Source: Mycobacterium adipatum
GTDB taxonomy: Bacteria; Actinomycetota; Actinomycetes; Mycobacteriales; Mycobacteriaceae
DNA: 64,000 nt
Assembly (NCBI RefSeq): GCF_001644575.1
Contig: NZ_CP015596.1
Span: forward strand, 2,790,001 to 2,854,000
Direction: 5' to 3'
Positions 33,239 through 44,900 of the stretch are shown piece by piece. How positions within the stretch are numbered: position 1 is the stretch's first letter; each line of letters opens with the position of its first letter. The notes beneath the pieces are model-generated. The model saw only the letters and a list, made by a program, of their open reading frames with translations, was not told the origin of the DNA and made no database searches. The translations under genes and the position numbers were made by a program.

Positions 33239-34747
33239 ATGAACCTCACGCGCGGGGTGCCCGCGGCCGCCATGGTGCTGCTTTTGGTCGCCGGTTGTAG
33301 CAATGCCATCGACGGCCGCGCCGTGATCTCCGCCCCCCGTCCCGGCACCCCGGTGCAGTGGGCGCCGTGTGAGGCGGCCGCCGGCGAGTCGCGGTTGCCC
33401 TCCGGCGCGGAATGCGGGCTGCTCTCGGTGCCGGTCAACTACGACAATCCCGACGGGGACGTCGCGCAGATCGCGATGATCCGGATCAAGGCCACCGGGG
33501 ACAAGATCGGCTCGCTGTTCGTCAACCCCGGCGGCCCCGGCGAATCGGGGGTGGAGGCCGCGGTCAACCTGGTCGGCACCATGCCGCAGTCGGTGCGTGA
33601 GCGCTTCGACCTGGTCGGGTTCGATCCGCGCGGTGTCGGGGCGTCCAAGCCCGCGCTGTGGTGCAACTCCGACGAGGACAACGACAAGCTGCGTGCGGAC
33701 CCGACGGTGGAATACACCGACGAGGGGGTCGAGCACATCGAGACCCAAACCAAGGAGTTCATCGACCGCTGCGTGCAGAAGATGGGCGAGGAATTCCTGG
33801 CCAATGTCGGAACCCAGAGCGTGGCAAAGGATCTCGACGCCATGCGGCAAGCCGTCGGCGACGAGAAGTTGACCTACCTGGGCTACTCCTACGGCACCCG
33901 GATCGGGGCCACCTACGCCGAACTGTTCGGCGACAAGGTGCGGGCGATGATCCTCGACGGCGCGGTCGACCCGAATGCCGACCCGGTCGAGGCCGACCTG
34001 CGGCAGGCCGCCGCCTTCCAGACCGCCTTCAACGACTACGCCGCGGACTGCGCGCAGGACCCGAACTGCCCGCTGGGCACCGACCCGGCGAAGGCCACCG
34101 AGGTGTATCACGACCTGGTGTACCCGCTGGTCGACGACCCGGCACCGACCAACGACCCGCGCGGCCTCGGCTACAGCGACGCGATCGTCGGCACCATCCT
34201 GCCGCTGTACTCACCCAACCTGTGGCGCCACCTCACCGACGGCCTGACCGAACTGAAGAACGGCCGCGGTGACACCATGCTGGCGCTGGCCGACCTGTAC
34301 ATGGGCCGGGATGCCAACGGTCACTACAACAATTCGACCGATGTGCGGGTTGCCGTCAACTGCGTCGACGAGCCGCCCATCACCGACCGGGAGACCGTCG
34401 TCGAGCAGGACCGGCGCTCCCGTGAGGTCGCCCCGTTCCTCAGCTATGGCGAGTTCACCGGGAACGCCCCGCTGGGTACCTGTGCGTTCTGGCCGGTGCC
34501 GCCGACCTCCGAGCCGCACGAACTCGACGTGCCCGGGCTACCGCCGACCCTGGTGGTGTCCACCACGAATGACCCGGCAACGCCGTACCAGGCGGGCGTC
34601 GACCTGGCCGAGCAACTCGGCGGCAGGCTGCTCACCTACGAGGGCACCCAGCACACGGTGGTGTTCCAGGGCAACACCTGCGTGGACGACATCTCCGCCA
34701 AGTACCTGATCGACGGCGCCCTGCCGCCCGTCGGTGCCCGCTGCTGA
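33239..34747 (+). CDS. caeA: CaeA-type secreted alpha/beta-hydrolase protease (lipoprotein)
   Basis: The 502-residue protein begins with a lipoprotein signal, lipobox VAGC (Cys20). The hydrolase fold has oxyanion NPGGPGESG, nucleophile GYSYG (Ser217), DGAVDPN and a C-terminal TAP-like domain with NDPATPY (Asp) and GTQHTVVF (His). It belongs to the Streptomyces tripeptidyl-aminopeptidase family and is equivalent to Rv2224c (CaeA/Hip1), an envelope-associated protease of M. tuberculosis. A close paralogue follows. Confidence 0.88.
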   Translation: MNLTRGVPAAAMVLLLVAGCSNAIDGRAVISAPRPGTPVQWAPCEAAAGESRLPSGAECGLLSVPVNYDNPDGDVAQIAMIRIKATGDKIGSLFVNPGGPGESGVEAAVNLVGTMPQSVRERFDLVGFDPRGVGASKPALWCNSDEDNDKLRADPTVEYTDEGVEHIETQTKEFIDRCVQKMGEEFLANVGTQSVAKDLDAMRQAVGDEKLTYLGYSYGTRIGATYAELFGDKVRAMILDGAVDPNADPVEADLRQAAAFQTAFNDYAADCAQDPNCPLGTDPAKATEVYHDLVYPLVDDPAPTNDPRGLGYSDAIVGTILPLYSPNLWRHLTDGLTELKNGRGDTMLALADLYMGRDANGHYNNSTDVRVAVNCVDEPPITDRETVVEQDRRSREVAPFLSYGEFTGNAPLGTCAFWPVPPTSEPHELDVPGLPPTLVVSTTNDPATPYQAGVDLAEQLGGRLLTYEGTQHTVVFQGNTCVDDISAKYLIDGALPPVGARC

Positions 34748-34827
34748 GACCCGGCGGGTCACAGCTCTGTCTCCGTCTGGTCTCCGCGCCGGTGCGCCGG
34801 TCGGGGCGCGGTGATGCGCATGCGAAC

Positions 34828-36324
34828 ATGGGCGCCATGTGGCTGGCGGGCAGACTTTTCGCGGTGCTGCTGGCCCTGATCACCGCGGCCGGCATGGTGT
34901 ATGCACCGGCCCAGGCCGCACCACCGGCCTGGGGCGGGTGTGCGCAGTTCCTCGGTGACGCACCGGTGATCACGACGGCCCGGTGCACCACCGTCGCGGT
35001 GCCGATCGACTGGGCGAATCCGCAAGGGGCGCAAGCGCAACTGGCCGTCATCCGGATACCCGCGTCGGGCCCGAGGATCGGCACGCTGATGGTCAACCCG
35101 GGCGGTCCCGGCGCCTCCGCGGTCGACACCGTCGCCTCGATGGGCACCGCGCTGGCGGCCTCCCCGTTGGGGCAGCAGTTCGACCTGGTGGGCTTCGACC
35201 CGCGCGGTGTGGGCTACTCCACCCCGCAGCTGCGCTGCCGCAGCGACGCCGAGTTCGACGCCTACCGCAGCGAACCGATGGCCGACTACAGCCCGGCCGG
35301 GGTGGCGCATATCGAAGAGGTGTACCGGACGTTCGCGCAGTCCTGTCTGGACAACATGGGCCCGCAATTCTTGGCGAACATCGGCACCGCGTCGGCCGCG
35401 CAGGACATGGACGCGGTCCGGGCGGCTCTCGGTGAGGAGCAGCTGAGCTACCTCGGTTTCTCCTACGGCACCGAACTCGGCACCGCCTACGCGCAGCGCT
35501 ACCCCGAACGGGTACGGGCGATGGTGCTCGACGGCGCGTTGGACCCCGGCTCGGATCCGATCAGCGAAAGCGTCTGGCAGCTCACCGGATTCCAGCGGGC
35601 CTTCGACGATTACGCCGCGGACTGCGCGAAGTCACCGGACTGCCCGCTGGGCACCGACCCCACCCAGTTCGTCGCGCGCTACCACCAGCTCATCGACCCG
35701 CTGGTGGCGCGGCCCGCGGCCACCAGCGACGGGCGCGGACTCGGATACGCCGACGCCATCACCGGCACCGCCAACGCCCTCTACGGCAAGCGCTACTGGC
35801 CGTACCTGACCAGCGGGCTGCTCGGCCTGCAGCGCGGCACCGATCCCGGTGATCTGTTGCAGCTGGCCGATGGCTACTGGCACCGTGACGCCACCGGGCG
35901 CTACCGCAACCAACAAGACGCCTTCACCGCGATCCGGTGCGTGGACGCCCCGTACCCCACGGACCCGGCGGCCTGGGTCGACGCCGATCGGCGTACCCGC
36001 GCGGCCGCACCCTTCATGGGCTACGGAACCTTCACCGGCTATGCGCCGCGAGATACCTGTGCGCTGTGGCCGGTGCCGTCCACTCGGGCACCCGCCGAGG
36101 CGACCTCACCCGGCCCGGGCAAGGTCATCGTGGTGTCGACGACGCGCGATCCGGCCACCCCGTACGAGGCCGGAGTGGAGCTGGCCCGCCAGCTCGAGGC
36201 GCCGCTGGTCAGCTTCGAGGGCACCCAGCACACCGTGGTGTTCAACGGCGACGAGTGCGTCGACACCACGGTGCTGGCATTCCTGGAGGGGCTGGTTCAG
36301 CCGCCGCCGGGGCTGCGCTGCTGA
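34828..36324 (+). CDS. Secreted alpha/beta-hydrolase protease, CaeA paralogue (Rv2223c type)
   Basis: The 498-residue protein has a Sec signal peptide (ending near PAQA) but no lipobox, so it is secreted, not lipid-anchored. The core matches the preceding gene: NPGGPGASAVDT, GFSYGTELG, RDPATPYEAG and GTQHTVVF. An alternative start is ATG 34837, with a possible -10 GAACAT 7 nt upstream. The tandem pair reflects an old duplication, also seen in M. tuberculosis. Confidence 0.88.
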   Translation: MGAMWLAGRLFAVLLALITAAGMVYAPAQAAPPAWGGCAQFLGDAPVITTARCTTVAVPIDWANPQGAQAQLAVIRIPASGPRIGTLMVNPGGPGASAVDTVASMGTALAASPLGQQFDLVGFDPRGVGYSTPQLRCRSDAEFDAYRSEPMADYSPAGVAHIEEVYRTFAQSCLDNMGPQFLANIGTASAAQDMDAVRAALGEEQLSYLGFSYGTELGTAYAQRYPERVRAMVLDGALDPGSDPISESVWQLTGFQRAFDDYAADCAKSPDCPLGTDPTQFVARYHQLIDPLVARPAATSDGRGLGYADAITGTANALYGKRYWPYLTSGLLGLQRGTDPGDLLQLADGYWHRDATGRYRNQQDAFTAIRCVDAPYPTDPAAWVDADRRTRAAAPFMGYGTFTGYAPRDTCALWPVPSTRAPAEATSPGPGKVIVVSTTRDPATPYEAGVELARQLEAPLVSFEGTQHTVVFNGDECVDTTVLAFLEGLVQPPPGLRC

Positions 36325-37499
36325 ACGCCCTGCCTGGCCGCCTTGTCGTAGGGGATCATCTCCCGGGAGAGCAGCGCCCGCACCCGAGGATCGCGGCTGC
36401 ATGCCACCGCGAAAACCGTCAGCAACACCCAGCTGCTCAGCGCGCTGGCGAGCACCAGCCCGAAGGCGGCCCAATCGCCGCCGGCCAGTTCGCGGGCCGC
36501 GTACTGCCGTGACCAGAGCCGCCAGTAGATCATCACGTTGACCGTCAACCCGACCCCGTAGGAGAGGGCGAACGAGAACAGGAACGGCTTCCAGGTGCCG
36601 TCGTGCAGGCGGGCCGAAACCGGTTCGTGTCGAAGCGGATACAGCACGGACAACACGTTCGCCACGCCCAGCCAGATGAACACCATCGTCACCAGCTGGT
36701 CGATCATGGCGACCGGGTTACCGTCTCCGATGGCGGTCAGCGCGCCGATCACCGGCAGCCCGGCGCCGATCACCAACACGGCGATGGTGATGTTCTTGAC
36801 CACCAGGATGCGCCAGATGCGCTCGCCGTCGGCCAGCGCGCGGCGTACCCGTTCGGCCTCGAAACACAGGGCGTTGGTGCAGATCACACTGCCCACGATG
36901 GCCGCGAACAGATAGAGCGTCAGTCGGCCGGCGTCATAGCGGACCAGGCCGGAGAAGTGATAGAAGCCGACCAATGCCAACGCGATGCCCAGGGTGATGG
37001 CGGTCCGGACCAGGATCGCCCGCGGCTTGGCGCGCAGGACGTGGCGCAGTTCGCCGCCGACCCGGCGCGCCAGTCCGGGCAGCAGCCCCCGGATACCGCG
37101 CACCACCGCGGTCCGGGTCGGTGCGGGCGACACCTGCCGGGCCAGAGCCACCTGCAGTACCGCCTCGGCGACCGCCGCCCGGGCCAGCCCCACCGCCACC
37201 ACGACGTTGGCCGCGGCCTGTCGGGGGGTCTGCGGCAGATCCCGGGTCGCGTCGACGGCGCGGGCGTGCTCCGCCGCGCGGGCCAGCCACTGTTCGGACG
37301 CCCCGGCCGCACCCACATCCGAGCCCACGTCGCGGTCGAGCTCGCTGCGGGCTCGGCCGGCCTCCTGGGCGAGGGCGGCGTCATCACCCCACTCGGCGGC
37401 GGCCGCGGCCGCCTCGGCGGCCCGCAACGCGCCGGTCAGGGCCCGTAACTCCTGGATGGCCGCGAGAAACTGTGACTCCCGGCCGGCATCGTCGATCAC
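36297..37499 (-). CDS. Multi-pass membrane protein of unknown function
   Basis: The 400-residue protein has an alanine-rich cytoplasmic N-terminal region (about 1-160) and about six hydrophobic helices (from about 165 to 375: AILVRTAITLGIALALVGFYHF, LTLYLFAAIVGSVICTNAL, IAVLVIGAGLPVIGALTAI and others). It is not recognised as a transporter. Its 3' end overlaps the protease gene by 28 bp, and it is divergent from glnA2. Confidence 0.65.
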   Translation of the reverse strand: MIDDAGRESQFLAAIQELRALTGALRAAEAAAAAAEWGDDAALAQEAGRARSELDRDVGSDVGAAGASEQWLARAAEHARAVDATRDLPQTPRQAAANVVVAVGLARAAVAEAVLQVALARQVSPAPTRTAVVRGIRGLLPGLARRVGGELRHVLRAKPRAILVRTAITLGIALALVGFYHFSGLVRYDAGRLTLYLFAAIVGSVICTNALCFEAERVRRALADGERIWRILVVKNITIAVLVIGAGLPVIGALTAIGDGNPVAMIDQLVTMVFIWLGVANVLSVLYPLRHEPVSARLHDGTWKPFLFSFALSYGVGLTVNVMIYWRLWSRQYAARELAGGDWAAFGLVLASALSSWVLLTVFAVACSRDPRVRALLSREMIPYDKAARQGVQQRSPGGG

Positions 37500-37544
37500 C
37501 GCATCACTGAATCACGTCGAGGTCGCCGCAACCGCGACGCGTGT

Positions 37545-37576
37545 GTAACACAGATTTAACAGCCGGTACCTAGGCT
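37545..37576 (+). promoter_or_regulatory. glnA2 promoter: leaderless -10 and possible GlnR half-box
   Basis: TAGGCT (37571-37576) ends 6 nt before the glnA2 ATG. Just upstream, GTAAC-n6-TTAAC (37545-37560) resembles one a-b half of a GlnR site. The half-box is a weak match and should be treated as tentative. Confidence 0.35.
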
Positions 37577-37582
37577 TCCAGC

Positions 37583-38920
37583 ATGGACCGCCAGAAGGAA
37601 TTTGTGCTGCGCACGCTGGAGGAACGCGATATCCGTTTCGTCCGGTTGTGGTTCACCGACGTGCTCGGATACCTGAAGTCGGTGGCTATCGCGCCCGCCG
37701 AACTCGAAGGTGCCTTCGAGGAGGGCATCGGCTTCGACGGTTCCTCCATCGAGGGCTTCGCCCGGGTGTCGGAGGCCGATATGGTCGCCCGGCCCGATCC
37801 GTCCACCTTCCAGGTGCTGCCGTGGTCCGACAGCGCCGGCAAGCACCACTCGGCGCGGATGTTCTGCGATATCACCATGCCGGACGGTTCCCCGTCCTGG
37901 GCGGACTCCCGGCACGTGCTGCGCCGTCAGCTGGCCAAGGCCAGCGACCTCGGATTCTCCTGCTACGTCCACCCGGAGATCGAGTTTTTCCTCCTCAAGC
38001 CCGGCTCGGATGACGAGCCCCCGGTGCCCGCTGACAACGGCGGCTACTTCGACCAGGCCGTGCATGACTCGGCGCCGAACTTCCGCAGGCACGCCATCGA
38101 CGCCCTGGAACAGATGGGCATCTCGGTGGAGTTCAGCCACCACGAGGGCGCTCCCGGCCAGCAGGAGATCGACCTGCGCTACGCCGACGCCCTGTCGATG
38201 GCCGACAACGTGATGACGTTCCGCTACCTGGTCAAGGAGGTTGCGCTGGCCGACGGTGTGCGGGCCTCCTTCATGCCCAAGCCGTTCGGCGAGTACCCGG
38301 GCTCGGCCATGCACACCCACATGAGCCTGTTCGAAGGCGACACCAACGCCTTCCACAGCGCCGACGATCCGCTGCAGCTCTCCGATGTGGCCAAGTCGTT
38401 CATCGCGGGCATCCTCGAGCACGCCAGCGAGATCAGCGCCGTCACCAATCAGTGGGTCAACTCCTACAAGCGCCTGGTGCACGGCGGCGAAGCACCGACC
38501 GCGGCCTCCTGGGGCGCGGCCAACCGCTCGGCCCTGGTCCGGGTGCCGATGTACACCCCGCGCAAGGCTTCCTCGCGCCGCATCGAGGTGCGCAGCCCCG
38601 ACTCGGCCTGCAACCCGTACCTGACCTACGCGGTGCTGCTGGCGGCCGGCCTGCGCGGCGTCGAGAAGAACTATGTGCTCGGCCCGCAGGCCGAGGACAA
38701 CGTGTGGACCCTGACGGCCGAGGAACGTCGCGCGATGGGCTACAAGGAGCTGCCGGGCAGCCTCGGTGTGGCGCTGACCGAGATGGAGACCTCCGAACTC
38801 GTCGCGGAAGCCCTGGGGGAGCACGTGTTCGACTACTTCCTGCGCAACAAGCGCACCGAGTGGGAGAACTACCGCAGCACCGTCACCCCGTTCGAGTTGC
38901 GCAACTACCTGTCGCTGTAA
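37583..38920 (+). CDS. glnA2: Glutamine synthetase, type I-alpha-like (GlnA2)
   Basis: The 445-residue enzyme has GFDGSSIEGF (near 50), the E-x-E metal ligands in HPEIEFFLL, HHEGAPGQQEIDLRYADAL, the latch-side MHTHMSLF and NRSALVRVP. The region where GlnA1 carries the adenylylation tyrosine here reads MGYKELPGSLGVAL, with no Tyr in a DLYELPP context. GlnE control through that residue is therefore not expected. Its stop is 9 bp before glnE, implying co-transcription. It is equivalent to Rv2222c. Confidence 0.93.
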   Translation: MDRQKEFVLRTLEERDIRFVRLWFTDVLGYLKSVAIAPAELEGAFEEGIGFDGSSIEGFARVSEADMVARPDPSTFQVLPWSDSAGKHHSARMFCDITMPDGSPSWADSRHVLRRQLAKASDLGFSCYVHPEIEFFLLKPGSDDEPPVPADNGGYFDQAVHDSAPNFRRHAIDALEQMGISVEFSHHEGAPGQQEIDLRYADALSMADNVMTFRYLVKEVALADGVRASFMPKPFGEYPGSAMHTHMSLFEGDTNAFHSADDPLQLSDVAKSFIAGILEHASEISAVTNQWVNSYKRLVHGGEAPTAASWGAANRSALVRVPMYTPRKASSRRIEVRSPDSACNPYLTYAVLLAAGLRGVEKNYVLGPQAEDNVWTLTAEERRAMGYKELPGSLGVALTEMETSELVAEALGEHVFDYFLRNKRTEWENYRSTVTPFELRNYLSL

Positions 38921-38929
38921 CTTGGGTGG

Positions 38930-41890
38930 GTGGCCAAACCCGCGACACAGCGCCCCAAACTGCCCGGTGTGGGCCGGCTCGGCCTCGTCGAACTCACCGC
39001 GCGGGAGGATCTGAGCAGGCTCGGCTGGACCACCGATGACCACGTGGAACTGCTGTGGTCGTTGTCGCGGGCACCCGATGCGGACGCGGCGCTGCGGGCC
39101 ATGGTGCGCCTCGCCGATGCGCTGGAGTCCGACTGGCCCGAACTCAATCAGGCGCTGCTGAAGGACAAGGCGCTGCGCGGACGTCTGTTCTCGGTGCTGG
39201 GTGGGTCCCTGGCACTCGGTGATCATCTGGTGGCCCGCCCGCAGTCCTGGCATCTGCTGGCCGGTGCCGTCACGCTGCCCGCAGCCGAGGAGCTACGCCA
39301 CAGCTTCGTCACCGAAGCCGAGAATGTCGCCGACCCGCGCACCGCCAGCCTGCCCTTGAAGGCGCTCTACCGGGACCGCTTGATGGTACTGGCCGCCCTC
39401 GACATGGCACCCACCGTCGAGAACGAACCGGTACTGCAATTCAGCGCCATCGGCGCGCACCTGTCGGATTTGGCCGACGCCGCGCTGGCCGCGGCGCTCA
39501 CCATCGCGGTCAAGACGGTGTGCCCGAACGGCACTCCCGCACCGGTGATCTCGGTGATCGCCATGGGTAAATGCGGCGCCCGCGAACTGAACTATGTCAG
39601 CGATGTCGACATCATCTTCGTGGTGGAGAAGGCGGACGCCATCACCACCCGGGTGGCCGGCGAGATGATGCGATTCGCCGGAGACACCTTCTTCGAGGTG
39701 GACGCCGCGCTGCGCCCGGAGGGTAAACAGGGGCAGCTGGTGCGCACCCTGGAATCGCACGTCGCCTACTACGAGCGGTGGGCCAAGACCTGGGAGTTCC
39801 AGGCCCTGCTCAAGGCGCGACCGGCCGCGGGTGATCCCGACCTCGGGGTCCGCTACATCGAGGCGCTGATGCCGATGGTGTGGACTGCCTGCGAGCGTGA
39901 GGATTTCGTCGTCGAGGTGCAGGCCATGCGCCGGCGCGTCGAGGAACTGGTGCCCGCCGGGGTACGGGCCCGTGAGATCAAGCTCGGTACCGGCGGATTG
40001 CGTGACGTCGAATTCGCGGTGCAGCTCCTGCAATTGGTGCACGGCCGCAACGACGAGGCGCTGCACGTGGCCTCGACGGTCGACGCGCTGGCCGCGCTGA
40101 GCGCGGGCGGTTACGTCGGCCGCGACGATGCGGCCAACCTCACCGCGTCGTATGAGTTCCTGCGCCTGCTCGAACACCGCCTGCAGTTGCAGCGCCTCAA
40201 ACGCACGCACATGCTGCCCGAGTCCGACGACGAGGAGGGGATGCGGTGGCTGGCCCGGGCCGCGCATATGCGTCCCGACGGTCAGCACGATGCACTCGGC
40301 GTGCTGCGCCAGGAACTCAAGCGGCAAAGCCTGCGGGTATCGCGGCTGCACGCCAAGCTGTTCTACCAGCCACTGCTGGAATCGGTGGGCAAGCCCGGGT
40401 TCTCAGACGGCATGTCGACCGAGGCCGCCGAACGCCAGCTTGCCGCACTGGGATACGAGGGGCCGCAGAGCGCACTGACCCATCTGGCCGCGCTGGCCAG
40501 CGAGGGCGGCAGGCGGGGCCGGGTGCAGCAGGTGCTGTTGCCCACCCTGCTGGACTGGCTGTCCGACACCCCCGATCCGGATGCCGGCCTGTTGTCCTAT
40601 CGCCGCATCAGCGAGGAACTGGGGGACCTGCGCTGGTATCTGGCCACGCTGCGCGATGAGGGTGCGGTCGCCAAACGGCTGATGCGGGTGCTCGGCACCT
40701 CGGCCTACATCCCCGATCTGCTGATGAAGGCACCGGAGGTCATCCAGCTGTACGCCGACGGTCCGCAGGGCCCGAAGCTGCTGGAGGTCGACCCCGACAC
40801 GGTCGGGCGGGCGCTGGTCGCATCGGCTGGGCGGCACCAGGATCCCGCCCGTGCGATCGCCGCGGCGCGCACGTTGCGCCGCCAGGAGCTGGCCAGGGTC
40901 GCGTCGGCGGATCTGCTGGGAATGCTTGAGGTCACCGATGTGTGCCGCGCCCTGACATCGATCTGGGTAGCGGTGCTGGAGGCCGCCCTGAACGTGGTGA
41001 TCAGGGACAAAGCACCCGAGGCCGGCCCGCCGGCCCGTATCGCGGTGATCGGGATGGGCCGTCTCGGCGGCCGCGAACTGGGCTACGGGTCCGACGCCGA
41101 CGTCATGTTCGTCTGCGAGCCGAACGCCGGGGTCGAGGAGTCGGTCGCGGTGAAATGGGCGGTGACCGTTGCCGAACAGGTACGGGCCCTGCTCGGAACT
41201 CCCAGCGCCGACCCACCTCTGGAGGTCGACATCGGGTTGCGCCCGGAGGGGCGCAACGGGCCGCTGGTGCGGACGCTGTCCTCCTACGAGGCGTACTACG
41301 CGCAATGGGCGCAGCCCTGGGAGATTCAGGCCCTGCTGCGCGCGCACCGGGTGGCCGGCGACGCCGACCTCGGGGAGCGGTTCCTGCTGATGGCCGACAA
41401 GACACGCTATCCGGCGGGCGGGGTATCCGCCGAGACCGTGCAGGAGATCCGCCGTGTCAAGGCCCGCGTCGACGCCGAACGGCTGCCGCGCGGTGCGGAC
41501 CCCAACACGCACACCAAGCTGGGGCGCGGCGGGCTGGCCGATATCGAATGGACCGTGCAGCTGCTGCAACTGCGCTACGGACACAAGATTCCATCGCTGC
41601 ACAACACCTCCACACTGGAGACGCTGGACGCCATCGGTGCTGCCGAACTCGTTGCCGAGGGCGATGTCGCGCAGCTGCGGGAGGCGTGGCTCACCGCGAC
41701 GAGAGCGCGCAATGCACTGGTGCTGGTCCGGGGTAAACCGACCGATCAACTGCCCGGCCCCGGGCGGCAGCTCAATGCCGTTGCCGCGGCGGCCGGCTGG
41801 GCAGGTGGCGACGGCGGCGAATTCCTGGACAACTACCTGCGGGTGACGCGTCGGGCGAAGGCCGTGGTGCTCAACGTCTTCGGGGGCTGA
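38930..41890 (+). CDS. glnE: Bifunctional glutamine synthetase adenylyltransferase/adenylyl-removing enzyme
   Basis: The 986-residue enzyme from GTG 38930 has two homologous nucleotidyltransferase modules. The N-terminal deadenylylating one has [19 protein letters not shown]. The C-terminal adenylylating one has [19 protein letters not shown] and [17 protein letters not shown]. Each is followed by a helical PII-uridylyltransferase-like domain ([18 protein letters not shown]). It modifies glutamine synthetase I in response to nitrogen status. The likely target GlnA1 is encoded about 7 kb away. Confidence 0.95.
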   Translation: MAKPATQRPKLPGVGRLGLVELTAREDLSRLGWTTDDHVELLWSLSRAPDADAALRAMVRLADALESDWPELNQALLKDKALRGRLFSVLGGSLALGDHLVARPQSWHLLAGAVTLPAAEELRHSFVTEAENVADPRTASLPLKALYRDRLMVLAALDMAPTVENEPVLQFSAIGAHLSDLADAALAAALTIAVKTVCPNGTPAPVISVIAMGKCGARELNYVSDVDIIFVVEKADAITTRVAGEMMRFAGDTFFEVDAALRPEGKQGQLVRTLESHVAYYERWAKTWEFQALLKARPAAGDPDLGVRYIEALMPMVWTACEREDFVVEVQAMRRRVEELVPAGVRAREIKLGTGGLRDVEFAVQLLQLVHGRNDEALHVASTVDALAALSAGGYVGRDDAANLTASYEFLRLLEHRLQLQRLKRTHMLPESDDEEGMRWLARAAHMRPDGQHDALGVLRQELKRQSLRVSRLHAKLFYQPLLESVGKPGFSDGMSTEAAERQLAALGYEGPQSALTHLAALASEGGRRGRVQQVLLPTLLDWLSDTPDPDAGLLSYRRISEELGDLRWYLATLRDEGAVAKRLMRVLGTSAYIPDLLMKAPEVIQLYADGPQGPKLLEVDPDTVGRALVASAGRHQDPARAIAAARTLRRQELARVASADLLGMLEVTDVCRALTSIWVAVLEAALNVVIRDKAPEAGPPARIAVIGMGRLGGRELGYGSDADVMFVCEPNAGVEESVAVKWAVTVAEQVRALLGTPSADPPLEVDIGLRPEGRNGPLVRTLSSYEAYYAQWAQPWEIQALLRAHRVAGDADLGERFLLMADKTRYPAGGVSAETVQEIRRVKARVDAERLPRGADPNTHTKLGRGGLADIEWTVQLLQLRYGHKIPSLHNTSTLETLDAIGAAELVAEGDVAQLREAWLTATRARNALVLVRGKPTDQLPGPGRQLNAVAAAAGWAGGDGGEFLDNYLRVTRRAKAVVLNVFGG

Positions 41891-41912
41891 ACCTGTCGGG
41901 CGCTGAACCTGT

Positions 41913-41934
41913 CCGGCTCTGAGAATCAGGCCGG
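41913..41934. terminator. Hairpin between convergent glnE and protease genes
   Basis: CCGGCTCTGA (41913-41922) pairs with TCAGGCCGG (41926-41934) with one bulged base and a GAA loop. It overlaps the stop codon of the minus-strand gene. GCTGAACCTGTC is directly repeated just upstream (41886-41897 and 41902-41913). Confidence 0.55.
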
Positions 41935-44900
41935 TTCGTCGGCGCGGATCCCCACCGCGTCGAATGCCGTCTTGATCGCCTCGATCTGGGCGCTGCCCAA
42001 GCCCTGGGCTCGTGCCGAGGAGATGATGGCGTACCGGGCATCGACGAATTTCGCGGTGGACGGCAGCCGGTACAGCGAGTCATAGAACACCCGGGCCCAC
42101 TGCTCGCCCGACACCTGATCGCGGGTCGCCTCCATCATCTGGTAGGCGGCGAAGTTCATGATCCCGCTGTTGCTGTGCACGTAGTCGAAGTCGTCGTTGG
42201 CGTTGCAGCCGCACGGGTCGACCAGGAGGTTGCCGTAGTGCTCGGGCTGGCGGTAGTCCGATGGGTCGGCCATGTTGCGGTACGGATTTCCGTAGGCGTC
42301 TTCGGCGAAAAGCCAACGGGCCGTGCCGGTCTTGTTCTCGATGAGGGCGCCCATGATGTCGGCATAGGATTCGTTCATGGCGCCGGATTCACCCAGATAG
42401 GCCAGACCGTTGACGTACTGGACGACGGCGTGGGTGTATTCGTGGGCCACCAGGTCCAGCGCGGCCTGGGTGCTTCCGGCGTCGCCGAACACCATCACCG
42501 AACCGGTCCACGCGGCATTGCGCCAGCCACTGGCCGACACCCCACCGGGGTTGTAGTCGATGCTCATCTTGATCTCGGCACCGTTGTCGTCGAACGAGTT
42601 CCGCCCCAACACGTCTGTGTAGTAGTCGAAGACCCGGATCATGTTCGCCTGAGCCGACACCGCGGAGCGCAGCCAACTCGTCGTGTACCCGACCACACTG
42701 CCGGGAATGCTGGGCAGCCCGGACCAGGTGCTCTGGTAGGTGGTCGCGTAGGTGGTGATGTTGCGGCCGGCGTCGGTCAGCACGATCGAGGACCCGGTGT
42801 TGGCGGCCATCACCGTGCGGACCTTGCCCAGCTGATCGGTGCCCGACGAGCGCACCGGTGCCAGGGCGTGCTGCGCGCTGGCGAATTCGGAGATGATCGC
42901 GCCGGGTTTGGTGCCGTTGGCGGCGACGATATAACGCACCCCCACCGAGGGGTACGCGCTGTCGGGCGCCGAGGTGACGTGGACGTGCCAGGCCAGCTGC
43001 GGCGGATTGTTCAGATCCTCGTGGTAGAACACCAATTCGGTGTCGAAGTGCAGGGTCGCGAGGAAGGCATCCCGGGTCGCCTGGCTGGGGCTGCCGCCGA
43101 GATCGGATACCACATCGGCCTTGAGCAGGTCGATGACCTTGGATGCCCGGTCCACCGTTCCGATCGGGACGGTGCTGACCGCCGTGATTGCCGGATCGTA
43201 GTTGCTGATCAGTCCGGTCACCGTGCCGCTGCTGTCGGTGCTGAGCACCAGTTCGCTGCCCAGCACCCGCAGTCCGTTGATCTTCGGGCTGAGCCGGTAG
43301 AACACCGAGCCGAAGTCGTTGGTGGACACCGTGATATCACCGGCGCGCGCGAAACCCGCGGGTATCCCGAGCAGGGTGGATACCCGGTTGAGGAGGGCCG
43401 CCGCGGACGTCGGGTCGGTCACGGTGTCGACGGTGAAGGTCCCGTCGATATTGCGGATCTTGCCTTCCTTGTTCCGGCCGATGTCGACATGGCCGGTCAG
43501 TGCCAGGTTGCGCAGCTCGGCAAGGGTCAGCGTGCCGTCGACATCGGGGTGCACCGCCGAGATCGGGACGCTGACATCCACCGGGATGCCATGTGTTCCG
43601 TCCAGCGCGGACACCGTGAAGCTCAGCGTGTCCTCCTCTGGGGTGAACCAGGCGCGGTATCGCGCAACGGTATTCGGCGTGAAGACGAACGCGCCGGTGC
43701 CCTGGTTGACGGTGAGGGTGCCGCTGGTGGGTGTCGCCGAGGCGAGCAGGTAGCTCAGCGGCGACGAGTCGGAAACCTGGATCTGGCCGGTGACCACGCC
43801 GGTGATCGAGTTCGTGGCGTAGGTGATGGTGCCCGCCACCGGCAGGTCATCACCGGGTGCCGACGCCGCTACGGTGACCGACACCGCCAGGGTCTGGGTG
43901 GCGCCGTGTCCGTCGTCGATGCGCACCGTGAACGAGTCGGTGCTGGTGCCGGCCGCGCGGGCCGCGGCGCTCGGGGTGTAGCTGAACGTGCCGTCGGTAT
44001 GAAGCACCACCGATCCGCGGGTCGGGCCGGTCGGGACGGTGAAGCGCAGCGGGTCCAGGTCGGCATCGGTGACGCTGAGCGCCCCGGTGACCCGCCCGGT
44101 GGCGAAGTCGGTGTCTAGACCGGTGATCGATGCGGCGGTGGGGGCGCTGTTGCGGGGACTGATGGCCATGGTCACCGGTACGGCGAGCACGCCCCCGTGC
44201 CCGTCGTCGACGGTGATGGTGAAGGTCTCGGTCCGCGCGGACGGGTCGGCGGTGGCCGCGGCGTGGCGGGCGGTGGCGGTGGGGGTGTAGGTGAACCGGC
44301 CATCGGCGCCGACGACGAGGGTGCCCTTCAGGGTGGCGGTGGTGCCGTCGTAGTAAATGCGGTCGCCGTTGGCGTCGGTGGCCTTCACGGTGCCGGTGAT
44401 CACACCGGTCGACGAATTCGGTTTCCCTATTGTGACTTTCACCGTGGGATCGACATTGGCCGGAACGATGGCGATGGTGATGGTCTGCTGGACGACGCCG
44501 CGCCGTCCGTCGTCGACGGTGATGGTGACCGTGTCGGTCAGCGCGGACAGCGGGGCCGTGTCGGCGGCGGCGAGATGTCGCGCGGTAGCGGTGGGGGTGT
44601 AGGTGAAGGTGCCATCGGGGCCGAACGCGATGGTGCCCTTGGAGGGCTTGGTGAGCACCGTGATCGTCAACCGGTCGCCGTCGGCGTCGGTGACCCCGGT
44701 CGACCCGGTGACCTTGCCGGTGACCGGGTCGCCGGTACCGGTCGGCGCCGCCACCTCGGGTCGCTGATTGTCGGGCACCAGGGACACCACGTGCAGGACG
44801 CCGGCGGCGGCATCGGTGAGATACAGCTGCATACCGTCGGGACTGGCGGCCAGGGCGCCGGCAGCGGTGTGCAGAGTGGTCTGCGGAGTGTGGGTTCGGG

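Noticed and set aside
37556..39253. Minus-strand 565-codon frame opposite glnA2
   Set aside because: Shadow of the glutamine synthetase gene, which has all family motifs.
42175..44118. Plus-strand 647-codon open frame opposite the giant protease
   Set aside because: Antisense to clear VCBS/M4 coding sequence; composition is that of a GC-rich shadow frame.
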